Assembly: GCA_041855445.1 (NCBI GenBank)
Contig: JBHAEG010000015.1
Coordinates: 1 to 21,608, forward strand
Origin: Faucicola sp041855445
Lineage (GTDB): Bacteria > Pseudomonadota > Gammaproteobacteria > Pseudomonadales > Moraxellaceae
Direction: 5' to 3'
Length of the DNA stretch: 21,608 nucleotides
A program made the position numbers and the translations under genes. The notes under the pieces are model-generated. The model worked only from the letters and a program-made list of their open reading frames with translations. It searched no databases and had not been told where the DNA came from. Positions 1 through 6,949 of this stretch are shown here, in pieces; position 1 is the stretch's first letter; each line of letters begins with the position of its first letter.

Positions 1-300
1 AAAAAAGGCAAACTAGCCAAATCGGTTTACGATGCAGGTTGGTTTGAACTCAAACGACAACTGGAATATAAATGCAAGAATGCAGGTTGTCGTTTTGAAA
101 TCGTAAATGAGAAATATACTACCCAAACTTGTTCGTGCTGTGGCGATACGTCCAGTAGTCCGAAAGGTAGAGCAGGTTTGCGAATAAGAGAATGGGCTTG
201 TGCTAAGTGTGGCACATGGCATGATAGAGATATCAATGCCAGTAAGAACATTCTTGCGGTCGGGCTTGACCGTCTTGTAGAAGGAATCCCCGAACGATAG
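1..300 (+). CDS. tnpB: TnpB-family RNA-guided nuclease, C-terminal fragment cut by window edge
   Basis: The reading frame is open from base 1 and ends at TAG 298-300, giving the last 99 residues. The fragment has the TnpB/Fanzor zinc ribbon, with cysteines at fragment residues 44, 47, 67 and 70 around an SPKGRAGL segment. It is followed by the RuvC-III motif HDRDINASKNI (residues 74-84), whose aspartate belongs to the nuclease active site. TnpB proteins of IS200/IS605-type elements are programmable nucleases that use an RNA from the element's own right end to cut donor sites after excision. The start lies outside the window, so it cannot be judged whether the gene is full length or whether a TnpA partner is present. 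The last codons run straight into the element's right end, as is typical for the family. The family call is firm; activity is unknown. Confidence 0.9.
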   Translation, partial: KKGKLAKSVYDAGWFELKRQLEYKCKNAGCRFEIVNEKYTTQTCSCCGDTSSSPKGRAGLRIREWACAKCGTWHDRDINASKNILAVGLDRLVEGIPER

Positions 301-318
301 GGAGGGGAGGAAGTTAAT
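190..318 (+). ncRNA. Candidate omega RNA (right-end RNA) of TnpB
   Basis: In characterised IS200/IS605 systems the guide scaffold RNA overlaps the 3' part of tnpB and ends at the element's right end; the guide is the flanking host sequence just beyond it. The geometry here fits: tnpB coding sequence runs to within about 18 bases of the inferred end. If active, the guide would be read from about base 319 onward (taataaggtgctttg...). The 5' boundary given is only a placeholder from typical scaffold size, and no transcript evidence exists. Confidence 0.3.
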
Positions 319-355
319 AAGGTGCTTTGTTTTTTAAATCATTTGGAGAATAATA

Positions 356-799
356 ATGAAAAAATTTTATAAAAAAAATCGAAAATTAACCGCAGGAGAA
401 GTACAACTTGCTCGTAGTGTATTTGGTAACAGTTTGATTTTAGATAACATTCAATTAAAAACAACATGGTGGGTTTTAAAAGGTTATGCTGTGAGTCCTA
501 ATGGAAATATCTATTTTCACCCAAATGATTGGATAGAAGATTTTGCCTTTGCCTCATTAAGTAAACAAGCATGGTTTATTCATGAATTAACCCATGTTTG
601 GCAAGTACAACAAGGTATCCATGTTTTGTCAAAAGCATTACTAAATCGGCGTTATCGTTATCGGCTAATTGCAGGTAAGTCGTTTTTTAGTTATGGGGTT
701 GAACAACAAGCGAGAATGGTTGAAGACTATTTTATCCGACAAAAACAGGGCAAAGATTGTACATTATGGCAGGCGTGTATCCCATTTTTATCCCATTAA
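356..799 (+). CDS. Small HExxH zinc-metallopeptidase-like protein ('vgr-related' type)
   Basis: This 147-residue protein has no signal peptide or membrane segment. The motif HELTHVWQ places a zinc-binding HExxH at His76-Glu77-His80. A glutamate in GVEQQARMVEDYF (Glu116) is well placed as the third zinc ligand of a gluzincin-like fold. The N-terminal RKLTAGEVQLARSVFG segment and the central NGNIYFHP resemble small proteins often annotated as 'vgr related protein' or Rhs/T6SS-associated in proteobacteria. That label comes from gene-neighbour naming and not from function. No T6SS gene is visible here. GGAG seven bases upstream supports ATG 356. The gene starts about 40 bases after the IS right end, so the insertion may have replaced its native promoter. 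Substrate is unknown, and a non-catalytic role is possible. Confidence 0.75.
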   Translation: MKKFYKKNRKLTAGEVQLARSVFGNSLILDNIQLKTTWWVLKGYAVSPNGNIYFHPNDWIEDFAFASLSKQAWFIHELTHVWQVQQGIHVLSKALLNRRYRYRLIAGKSFFSYGVEQQARMVEDYFIRQKQGKDCTLWQACIPFLSH

Positions 800-916
800 A
801 TTTATCGTTAAAATTTAATTTATAACAAAAAAGAAAATCCTAAACAATATTATGTATTTAAAAAAAACTGTTAATAAGTTAGAATTAAATATATAACTTA
901 TAAAAAGGATTTAGAA

Positions 917-1564
917 ATGAAAAGTGTTATAAATTTAGGTAAAAATTTTTTGGTATATGGTGTTATTAGTATGGTGGTTTTAGCAGGTTGTGGTCAGTCT
1001 TCGTCACTGCAAAATAAAACCGCAGATAGTACAAAACAAGTTCAAACGTTACAACCTTCCGCAGAAACGCAAAAAAATATCGATGTGTTTAGAGCAGTAT
1101 TTATTGAACGTTTACAGCAGGCGGAACAAGGATTACAAAAACTTAGTGAAAACAACAGTCAAAATGATAACAGCCCGTTAGCAAAATTCAGTAAAGAAGA
1201 TGCAGGAATTCGTTACGATACAGCAATTCATGCACTATATGCAAACAGCGAGTTATCCACTGAAGTTTATAATACTTTGATGGATATGAATGTTTTTGTG
1301 CCAGATGTTTTTTTGGATATAGAACTTAACAAACGTTTGCAATATCATAGCCCCGCATTGGCTCGTTTAGTTAATCAACATTTGGTTTGGAAGCAATTAG
1401 AAATTACTCGACAACAACAAGTCAAGCAGTTACAAGTTGAGCAAGAAAAACAGTTGCAAGTACATTTAGAACAGCTTAATCAAACTATTGAAAACTATGA
1501 TAAACAAATTGCTGAATATCAGACAATGTTAAAAGATATTAAAAAAGAAATGAAAAAATCTTAG
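917..1564 (+). CDS. Glutamine-rich coiled-coil lipoprotein of unknown function
   Basis: This 215-residue protein starts with a type II (lipoprotein) signal: basic Lys/Asn start, hydrophobic stretch, and lipobox Leu22-Ala-Gly-Cys25, with lipidation expected on Cys25. Mature residues 26-60 are a polar Ser/Gln/Thr linker. The middle is mixed alpha-helical, and residues from about 165 to 212 are almost continuous Gln/Lys/Glu heptad-like helix, which predicts a coiled coil. Position +2 after the cysteine is Gly, not Asp, so outer-membrane sorting is plausible by the Lol rule. AAGGA about seven bases before ATG 917 supports the start. A strong terminator follows six bases after the stop. I recognise no family; a structural or envelope-spacer role is only a guess. 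Confidence 0.8.
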   Translation: MKSVINLGKNFLVYGVISMVVLAGCGQSSSLQNKTADSTKQVQTLQPSAETQKNIDVFRAVFIERLQQAEQGLQKLSENNSQNDNSPLAKFSKEDAGIRYDTAIHALYANSELSTEVYNTLMDMNVFVPDVFLDIELNKRLQYHSPALARLVNQHLVWKQLEITRQQQVKQLQVEQEKQLQVHLEQLNQTIENYDKQIAEYQTMLKDIKKEMKKS

Positions 1565-1569
1565 ATATA

Positions 1570-1602
1570 AAAAAGCCTCAAAAATGATGATTGAGGCTTT
1601 TT
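1570..1602. terminator. Bidirectional intrinsic terminator between lipoprotein gene and gltA
   Basis: A perfect 12-bp inverted repeat, 1570-1581 paired with 1591-1602, encloses a 9-base loop. It has an A-run on the left arm and a T-run on the right arm, so it can end transcription of the convergent genes on both strands. It starts six bases after the lipoprotein stop and 21 bases before the end of gltA. Confidence 0.9.
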
Positions 1603-1622
1603 AACTAAATTTGTTTTATTAA

Positions 1623-2900
1623 TTAACGTTGTTCAACAGGGATAAAGTCTCGTTGGGTTTGACCTGTATATAATTGGCGTGGACGACCAATTTTAAATGG
1701 TACTGAGTGCATTTCTAACCAATGGCTAATCCAACCTGCGGTACGAGCTAGGGCAAAAATCACAGTAAACATTGACGTTGGAATGCCAATTGCTTTTAAG
1801 ATGATGCCAGAGTAGAAATCAACGTTTGGATATAAATTACGCTCGATAAAGTAAGGGTCGCTAAGTGCGATTTGTTCAAGTCGCATTGCAAGCTCAAGTT
1901 GTGGGTCTTTGATACCTAATGCGCCAAGAACTTCATCACATGTTTCTTTCATGACTTTGGCTCGAGGGTCAAAGTTTTTGTAGACACGATGACCAAAGCC
2001 CATTAATTTGACTTCTTTACGTTTAACTTTTTCCATGAATTCATCGACTTTGTCAATTGTGCCGATTTCATCAAGCATTTTTAATACAGCTTCATTGGCA
2101 CCACCGTGAGCAGGCCCCCATAAAGCGGCGATACCAGCGGCGATACAAGCATATGGATTTGCACCAGTTGAGCCAGCTAAACGTACAGTTGATGTTGAAG
2201 CGTTTTGTTCATGGTCTGCGTGTAGGGTAAAGATTTTGTCCATCGCACGGGCAAACACAGGATTAACTTTATAATCAACATCAGCAGGCGTTGAAAACAT
2301 CATATTTAAGAAGTTTTCAGCATATGATAAATCATTGCGTGGGTACACAAATGGTTCACCACGGTTATATTTATAGCACATTGCAGCAATAGTTGGCACT
2401 TTAGCAATCAAACGAATGGCAGTAATTTCACGGTGATGTTCATCACTAACATCAAGATTATTATGATAAAATGCAGATAATGCACCAATCACACCCACCA
2501 TCACTGCCATTGGGTGAGCATCTCGGCGGAAACCTTCAAAAAATCGGCGTAATTGGTCATGAATCATTGAATGGCGGGTAATTTTTTCATAAAAATCAGC
2601 TTTTTGTTCAGCATTTGGTAATTCACCATTTAATAATGCGTAACAGACTTCTAGATATTCTGCTTTTTGTGCCAATTGTTCGATTGGATAGCCACGATGT
2701 AATAAAATGCCTTTGTCGCCGTCAATAAATGTAATTTTTGATTCTACTGGAGCGGTCGCCATAAAACCTGGGTCGTAAGTCCAAAAGCCTGCTTGTTGTA
2801 CTGCTTTAATATCTAACACAGGATTACCTAATGTTCCTTCAATAATTGGCAGTGGGTATTCCTTACCATTTACACGCAGAGTTGCATTATTATCTGACAT
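1623..2900 (-). CDS. gltA: Citrate synthase (type II)
   Basis: Condenses oxaloacetate with acetyl-CoA to citrate, the entry step of the TCA cycle, in the cytoplasm. The 425 residues match the usual length of hexameric type II enzymes (427 in E. coli). The catalytic triad is visible at His265 (GPAHGGANE), His304 (GFGHRVYKN) and Asp361 (NVDFYSG), nearly the same numbers as E. coli His264, His305 and Asp362. The N-terminal extension typical of NADH-regulated Gram-negative enzymes is present. AGAGGAT upstream of the ATG on the minus strand supports the start. It is transcribed away from sdhC across a shared control region, a common arrangement in Moraxellaceae and Pseudomonadales. The leader contains an ATCATTATC element described separately. 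Confidence 0.98.
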   Translation of the reverse strand: MSDNNATLRVNGKEYPLPIIEGTLGNPVLDIKAVQQAGFWTYDPGFMATAPVESKITFIDGDKGILLHRGYPIEQLAQKAEYLEVCYALLNGELPNAEQKADFYEKITRHSMIHDQLRRFFEGFRRDAHPMAVMVGVIGALSAFYHNNLDVSDEHHREITAIRLIAKVPTIAAMCYKYNRGEPFVYPRNDLSYAENFLNMMFSTPADVDYKVNPVFARAMDKIFTLHADHEQNASTSTVRLAGSTGANPYACIAAGIAALWGPAHGGANEAVLKMLDEIGTIDKVDEFMEKVKRKEVKLMGFGHRVYKNFDPRAKVMKETCDEVLGALGIKDPQLELAMRLEQIALSDPYFIERNLYPNVDFYSGIILKAIGIPTSMFTVIFALARTAGWISHWLEMHSVPFKIGRPRQLYTGQTQRDFIPVEQR

Positions 2901-2935
2901 AATTATCCTCTTTGGGTTGTTAATTAAGACTGAGA

Positions 2936-2956
2936 AATGATTTTGGCATCATTATC
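2936..2956. promoter_or_regulatory. Fur-like inverted repeat in the gltA leader
   Basis: AATGAT (2936-2941) and ATCATT (2948-2953) form an inverted repeat with a 6-base spacer, and the right arm extends to ATCATTATC (2948-2956). That 9-mer is one complete arm of the classical Fur box (GATAATGAT-N-ATCATTATC), but the two arms are further apart than in a canonical box. It lies about 36-56 bases upstream of the gltA start codon, inside the leader or promoter. The regulator identity is inference. Confidence 0.4.
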
Positions 2957-3060
2957 AAAATTCTGCCTTATATTAACAGTATTTTGCAAAAAAAAGAAAA
3001 TAAATTTATGCTTTCTGACCGAAAATATACAGAATGATGTAGATTTTTTTTCATTTTTGT

Positions 3061-3089
3061 TTGTATTTGTAAGCAAAGCCTTTTATAAT
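3061..3089 (+). promoter_or_regulatory. Candidate sigma70 promoter for sdhCDAB
   Basis: TTGTAT (3061-3066, three of six consensus bases) is followed after exactly 17 bases by a perfect TATAAT (3084-3089). A second TATAAT lies at 3098-3103 without a matching -35. Transcription from about 3096 would give sdhC a leader of about 260 bases that includes the GATAATGAT hairpin. Confidence 0.45.
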
Positions 3090-3274
3090 TATAAGAATAT
3101 AATTTAACTGGTGGCTACTAACTTTGCATAATGAATTGACAAAAATGATGTTTATTGCTTTTTAGTGCTATGTTTAGACTGGGTTTTTGTCGTTTTTTGG
3201 TTAAATTGGTTGTTTGTTATGCCAAACTATCCAAACGCAAGGTAGGCTAGCTATTCCTTATCTTCGATTTAGCG

Positions 3275-3322
3275 ATTGATAATGATGATTTTGTGGCAAT
3301 TTATATCATTATCACTATCAAT
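3275..3322 (+). promoter_or_regulatory. Hairpin with two Fur-box half sites before sdhC
   Basis: GATAATGAT (3278-3286) and ATCATTATC (3305-3313) form a perfect 9-bp inverted repeat with an 18-base loop. ATTGATA (3275-3281) and TATCAAT (3316-3322) form an overlapping 7-bp repeat. It can act as a DNA operator pair or as an RNA hairpin ending about 35 bases before the sdhC start. Each arm equals half of the classical Fur box. Confidence 0.5.
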
Positions 3323-3357
3323 GGTTAAGTTTTAACTGCGAATAAAGGATGCCCGCT

Positions 3358-3738
3358 GTGAAAAGCAACCGACCCATTGTTCTTCCTTTAAGCCTAGTAA
3401 TCAAAGTGAATTCAAAAAATCCTATTGCTATGGCTTCCATCGTCCACCGTGTGTCTGGGGTGGTGTTGTTCTTATTAGTTCCTGTGATGTTGTGGATTTT
3501 GCAGGTGTCACTTGGTAGCCCAGAAGGCTTTGAACAAGTGTTTAGTAACATTTTTGTACGCTTTTTAGCATGGGTGTTTACAGCTGGAATTGCGTACCAT
3601 TTTGTTATGGGTATGAAACACCTATGTGCTGATTTGGGTATGGCAGAAGAAACGCAAAGTGGTCGCATGGCGACATACATTAGCTTTGTGGTCGCTGCTG
3701 TGTTAATTGTGGCTTCATTTGTATGGGTGATGTTCTGA
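3358..3738 (+). CDS. sdhC: Succinate dehydrogenase cytochrome b556 subunit
   Basis: Membrane anchor of complex II; with SdhD it binds haem b and the quinone site. Three hydrophobic helices are visible. Numbering from ATG 3349, the quinone-site motif AS30IVHR34 and the haem-ligand region YH84FVMGMKH match E. coli Ser27, Arg31 and His84. Start choice: the only Shine-Dalgarno, AAGGA at 3345-3349, overlaps the A of ATG 3349, leaving no room for initiation there, but lies eight bases before the in-frame GTG 3358 (protein starting MKSNRP, like many SdhC). I therefore prefer GTG 3358; ATG 3349 would add three residues. First gene of the sdhCDAB operon, overlapping sdhD by one base. Confidence 0.93.
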   Translation: MKSNRPIVLPLSLVIKVNSKNPIAMASIVHRVSGVVLFLLVPVMLWILQVSLGSPEGFEQVFSNIFVRFLAWVFTAGIAYHFVMGMKHLCADLGMAEETQSGRMATYISFVVAAVLIVASFVWVMF

Positions 3739-4076
3739 TGATTAAAAGTGCAACAGGTTTGACAGGTTCTGGCTCTCGTGATTGGATTGTTCAACGTATC
3801 AGTGCCGTCATTTTAGCAGTATATTCATTAGTTTTAGTGGCATGGTTTTTGACTCATAATCCTACCTTTGAGCTTTGGCAAGGTTTTATGTTAAGTTTGC
3901 CAATGCGTTTATTTAGCTTATTGGCGGTAATTGCCTTAGTTGGCCATATTTGGGTAGGTATGTGGACGGTGTTTACTGATTATATTAAATCAAGCGGTCT
4001 GCGTTTGGTTTTACAGTCAGCCATGATTATTGCAGTGATTGTTTATTTATTTTGGGGTGTGATGATTTTCTTCTAA
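3738..4076 (+). CDS. sdhD: Succinate dehydrogenase membrane anchor subunit
   Basis: The second membrane anchor of complex II, 112 residues with three hydrophobic helices. The motif GHIWVGMWTVFTDY carries the haem-side histidine (His70) and the quinone-site Asp81-Tyr82, equivalent to E. coli His71, Asp82 and Tyr83. ATG 3738 overlaps the sdhC stop (TGATG), the usual translational coupling. An in-frame ATG at 3723 would add five residues inside sdhC and does not match the family N-terminus. The stop codon (4074-4076) lies in the stem of a hairpin that spans the end of the gene. Confidence 0.93.
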   Translation: MIKSATGLTGSGSRDWIVQRISAVILAVYSLVLVAWFLTHNPTFELWQGFMLSLPMRLFSLLAVIALVGHIWVGMWTVFTDYIKSSGLRLVLQSAMIIAVIVYLFWGVMIFF

Positions 4077-4097
4077 GATTATTTAGAAAAATCACAC
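4057..4097 (+). repeat. Hairpin spanning the sdhD stop codon
   Basis: TTCTAA (4071-4076, including the stop) pairs with TTAGAA (4083-4088) around a GATTAT loop. Outer arms GTGTGAT (4057-4063) and ATCACAC (4091-4097) are also perfect complements, so two nested pairings are possible with small bulges between them. It lacks a terminator T-run. It could affect coupling or RNA processing between sdhD and sdhA. Confidence 0.5.
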
Positions 4098-4144
4098 AAT
4101 ATAAATAAGCGTAATGATACGAATATAAAGTAGGAAATCAAGCA

Positions 4145-5998
4145 ATGGCAATGAAACAAGAAAACACCATCAGCAATATCAAAACTCTAGCCTTTGATGC
4201 TGTCATCGTTGGTGGTGGCGGTTCAGGTATGCGTGCCTCTCTTCAGATGGCTCGTGCAGGTATGAATGTTGCTGTAATTACAAAAGTTTTTCCAACACGT
4301 TCGCACACAGTCGCCGCTCAAGGTGGTATTGGAGCGAGTTTGGGAAATATGAGTGAAGACAATTGGCATTTTCACTTTTATGACACGATTAAAGGTTCTG
4401 ACTGGTTGGGTGACCAAGATGCGATTGAATATATGTGTCGTGAAGCCCCAAAAGTTGTATATGAACTAGAACATATGGGTATGCCGTTTGACCGTAATGC
4501 AGATGGTACAATTTATCAACGTCCTTTTGGTGGTCATACATCAAACTATGGGGAAAAAGCGGTACAACGTGCCTGTGCTGCCGCTGACCGTACAGGACAC
4601 GCATTATTGCATACGCTATATCAAAAAAATCTTGAGCAAGGTACACAGTTTTTTATTGAATGGATTGCTTTAGACCTTGTCAAAGATGAAGAAGGCAATA
4701 TTAATGGCGTTATTGCTATTGAACAAGAAACAGGCACAGTTGCTGTGTTCCAAGCTAGAACAACGGTATTAGCAACAGGTGGTGCAGGACGTATTTTTGC
4801 AGCCTCAACAAATGCCTTTATTAATACAGGTGATGGCTTGGGTATGGTGGTGCGTGCAGGTATTCCATTACAAGATATGGAATTTTGGCAATTCCACCCA
4901 ACAGGTGTTGCAGGAGCAGGGGTATTATTAACAGAAGGCTGTCGTGGTGAAGGTGCATTATTACGCAATAAAGATGGTGAAGCGTTTATGGAACGTTATG
5001 CACCAACTTTAAAAGACTTAGCACCTCGTGACTTCGTTTCTCGCTCAATGGACCAAGAAATTAAAGAAGGTCGTGGCTGTGGTAAAAACGGTGATTATGT
5101 AGTATTAGACATGACCCACTTGGGTGTTGAAACTATCATGAAACGTTTACCATCAGTTTATGAAATTGGCAAAAACTTTGCTAACGTTGATATCACTAAA
5201 GAGCCAATTCCTGTTGTGCCGACCATTCATTATCAAATGGGCGGAATTCCGACCAATATTCATGGTCAAGTTGTTGTGCCAGATTTAGAAGCTGGTGTTA
5301 ATGCTGAAGGTTTATACGAAAAACAAAAAATCGTTAAAGGTCTATATGCCATTGGTGAATGTTCGTGTGTATCAGTACATGGAGCAAACCGTCTAGGTAC
5401 AAACTCTTTGCTTGACTTGGTTGTGTTTGGACGTGCCGCAGGTCAGCATATTATTGATGAATTTAGCACAGCAGAACGTGGCGGATATAAGCCATTGCCT
5501 GATAATGTACTTGATAAAACAATGGCTCGTTTAAATCGTCTACAGCAATCAACAGATGGGTTAAATGCTCAAGATGTTGCTGATGAAATTCGCCGTACAA
5601 TGCAACAACATGCAGGGGTTTTCCGTACTCAGGCATTAATGGATGAAGGCGTAACCAAAATTCTTGCATTAGAAGAGAAAGTAAAACGTATTCATCTAGC
5701 TGATAAATCACAAGTATTTAATACCGCTCGTATTGAAGCACTTGAAGTATCAAATTTATACGAAGTTGCAAAAGCGACTATGTTATCAGCATCTTTACGT
5801 CATGAATGCCGTGGGGCTCATACTGTTGTTGATTATGAACGTCCAGCCGATGATAAATATGCACCGTTAGGACGTAATGACCATGAATGGATGAAGCATA
5901 CGCTTTGGTATTCTGAAGGTAATCGTGTGATTTACAAACCTGTGCGTAAGAGTCCATTAACTGTAGCGTATGTTGAGCCGAAGGTTCGTACATTCTAA
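4145..5998 (+). CDS. sdhA: Succinate dehydrogenase flavoprotein subunit
   Basis: Catalytic subunit of complex II, oxidising succinate to fumarate on the cytoplasmic face of the inner membrane. Its 617 residues are close to the usual length (588 in E. coli). The FAD-binding loop GGGGSG lies at 23-28. The covalent-FAD histidine is His54 in RSHTVAAQGG. Active-site residues are His251 (FHPTG), Arg295 (APRDF), His362 (IHYQMGG) and Arg416 (GANRLGTNSLLDL). The start ATG 4145 has AGGAAA about nine bases upstream; a second ATG two codons later is less likely. It follows sdhD by 68 bases and precedes sdhB with a hairpin between them. Confidence 0.98.
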   Translation: MAMKQENTISNIKTLAFDAVIVGGGGSGMRASLQMARAGMNVAVITKVFPTRSHTVAAQGGIGASLGNMSEDNWHFHFYDTIKGSDWLGDQDAIEYMCREAPKVVYELEHMGMPFDRNADGTIYQRPFGGHTSNYGEKAVQRACAAADRTGHALLHTLYQKNLEQGTQFFIEWIALDLVKDEEGNINGVIAIEQETGTVAVFQARTTVLATGGAGRIFAASTNAFINTGDGLGMVVRAGIPLQDMEFWQFHPTGVAGAGVLLTEGCRGEGALLRNKDGEAFMERYAPTLKDLAPRDFVSRSMDQEIKEGRGCGKNGDYVVLDMTHLGVETIMKRLPSVYEIGKNFANVDITKEPIPVVPTIHYQMGGIPTNIHGQVVVPDLEAGVNAEGLYEKQKIVKGLYAIGECSCVSVHGANRLGTNSLLDLVVFGRAAGQHIIDEFSTAERGGYKPLPDNVLDKTMARLNRLQQSTDGLNAQDVADEIRRTMQQHAGVFRTQALMDEGVTKILALEEKVKRIHLADKSQVFNTARIEALEVSNLYEVAKATMLSASLRHECRGAHTVVDYERPADDKYAPLGRNDHEWMKHTLWYSEGNRVIYKPVRKSPLTVAYVEPKVRTF

Positions 5999-6013
5999 TT
6001 TTAACCATGTTTT

Positions 6014-6048
6014 GGTGATAAACGACTATGAACACAACGTTTATCACC
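6014..6048 (+). repeat. Perfect 11-bp hairpin between sdhA and sdhB
   Basis: GGTGATAAACG (6014-6024) and its exact complement CGTTTATCACC (6038-6048) enclose a 13-base loop. There is no T-run, so it is not a terminator. It ends 36 bases before the sdhB start and could stabilise or process the operon mRNA, or tune sdhB translation. Confidence 0.65.
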
Positions 6049-6084
6049 CATCACTTTAATAGTATTCGTGTGGAGTTTAGCAAT

Positions 6085-6795
6085 ATGAGCCGAGGTACTC
6101 GCACCATCGAAATTTTCCGCTATGACCCTGATAAGGACAAAGCACCCTATATGCAGACATACACTATTGAATTATTAGATTCAGACCGTATGTTGCTAGA
6201 TGTATTAGTTCGTCTAAAAAAAATGGACGAAACCATTAGTTTTCGCCGTTCATGCCGTGAAGGTATTTGCGGTTCTGACGGTATGAATATTAATGGTAAA
6301 AATGGATTATCATGTTTAATTAACATGAATTCATTACCAGAAAAAATCACCTTACGTCCATTACCAGGCTTACCAGTTATTCGTGATTTGGTTGTTGATA
6401 TGAACCAATTTTACGAACAATACGAAAAAGTACGCCCTTATCTAATTAATGACCAGCCAGCCCCACCAACAGAGCGTCTACAGTCACCAGAGGACCGTGA
6501 AAAATTAAACGGTTTATATGAATGTATCTTATGTGCCTGTTGTTCAACAAGCTGTCCATCATTTTGGTGGAACCCTGATAAATTCTTAGGACCATCAGCG
6601 TTATTAAATGGTTATCGTTTCGTCATTGATAGCCGTGATACAGCGACTCAAGAGCGTTTATCACGTCTTGACGACCCATTTAGTTTATTCCGTTGTCGTG
6701 GCATTATGAACTGTGTGGCAGTTTGTCCAAAAGGTTTAAATCCAACTAAGGCGATTGGTCATTTGCGTGGTATGTTACTTGACCAAGCAGGCTAA
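6085..6795 (+). CDS. sdhB: Succinate dehydrogenase iron-sulfur subunit
   Basis: Carries electrons from SdhA flavin to the quinone site. From ATG 6085 it is 236 residues, two fewer than E. coli. Cysteines 57, 62, 65 and 77 hold the [2Fe-2S] cluster. Cys147, 150, 153 and 214 hold [4Fe-4S], and Cys157, 204 and 210 hold [3Fe-4S], all two positions below the E. coli numbers. The start is chosen because GGAG (6072-6075) lies nine bases before ATG 6085 and the family N-terminus is MSRGTRTIEIFRYDP. An upstream in-frame ATG at 6028 sits in a hairpin loop and would add 19 residues without similarity. Last gene of the operon, followed by a terminator. Confidence 0.97.
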   Translation: MSRGTRTIEIFRYDPDKDKAPYMQTYTIELLDSDRMLLDVLVRLKKMDETISFRRSCREGICGSDGMNINGKNGLSCLINMNSLPEKITLRPLPGLPVIRDLVVDMNQFYEQYEKVRPYLINDQPAPPTERLQSPEDREKLNGLYECILCACCSTSCPSFWWNPDKFLGPSALLNGYRFVIDSRDTATQERLSRLDDPFSLFRCRGIMNCVAVCPKGLNPTKAIGHLRGMLLDQAG

Positions 6796-6817
6796 ATATC
6801 AACGATTATTTTTTTAC

Positions 6818-6849
6818 AAAAATGCTCTGATAAAACAGGGCATTTTTTT
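6818..6849 (+). terminator. Intrinsic terminator after sdhB
   Basis: A 12-bp stem with one G-U pair (6818-6829 with 6836-6847), a 6-base ATAAAA loop and a run of seven T (6843-6849). It ends the sdhCDAB transcript, so sucAB is expected to have its own promoter. Confidence 0.88.
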
Positions 6850-6949
6850 ATAGTTAGCAAAAATTTCTTTAATTAACTTAAGCGTGCGTAATTCTGCAAT
6901 TATCATCTATCTATCACAAATATAGTGCTTTCTTACTAAAGGGGTAAGC

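Larger units (their letters stand above)
1..318 (+). mobile_element. IS200/IS605-type insertion sequence, right part
   Basis: The tnpB 3' end is followed within about 18 bases by a G-rich end with the gaatcccc...ggggaggaagtta pattern that I recognise from right ends of IS605-group elements. CCCC at about 286-289 can pair with GGGG at about 304-307 around the stop codon to give a subterminal hairpin, the kind of structure TnpA recognises as single-stranded DNA. The exact end, about 316-318, is inferred from this pattern. These elements make no target duplications, so none is expected. Host sequence with the next gene's ribosome binding site starts right after. Confidence 0.65.
2901..3357. promoter_or_regulatory. 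Divergent gltA / sdhC control region
   Basis: About 450 bases without a convincing gene, AT-rich, serving both gltA (minus) and the sdh operon (plus). It contains a candidate plus-strand sigma70 promoter (3061-3089), three copies of GATAATGAT or its complement (2948-2956, 3278-3286, 3305-3313) and a hairpin just before sdhC. The gltA promoter could not be placed with confidence: several AT-rich -10-like hexamers occur on the minus strand around 2960-3010, but none has a good -35 at proper spacing. Confidence 0.7.

Noticed and set aside
3136..3164. Perfect -35 TTGACA upstream of sdhC
   Set aside because: No acceptable -10 at 16-18 bases (TTTTTA only); the TATAAT promoter at 3061-3089 is better placed.
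3318..3794. Minus-strand ORF (158 residues) opposite sdhC
   Set aside because: Antisense shadow of sdhC, rich in Thr, Asn and His; no ribosome binding site or family match.
6028..6084. N-terminal extension of SdhB from ATG 6028
   Set aside because: The added 19 residues match nothing in the family, the ATG lies in a hairpin loop, and GGAG fits ATG 6085.
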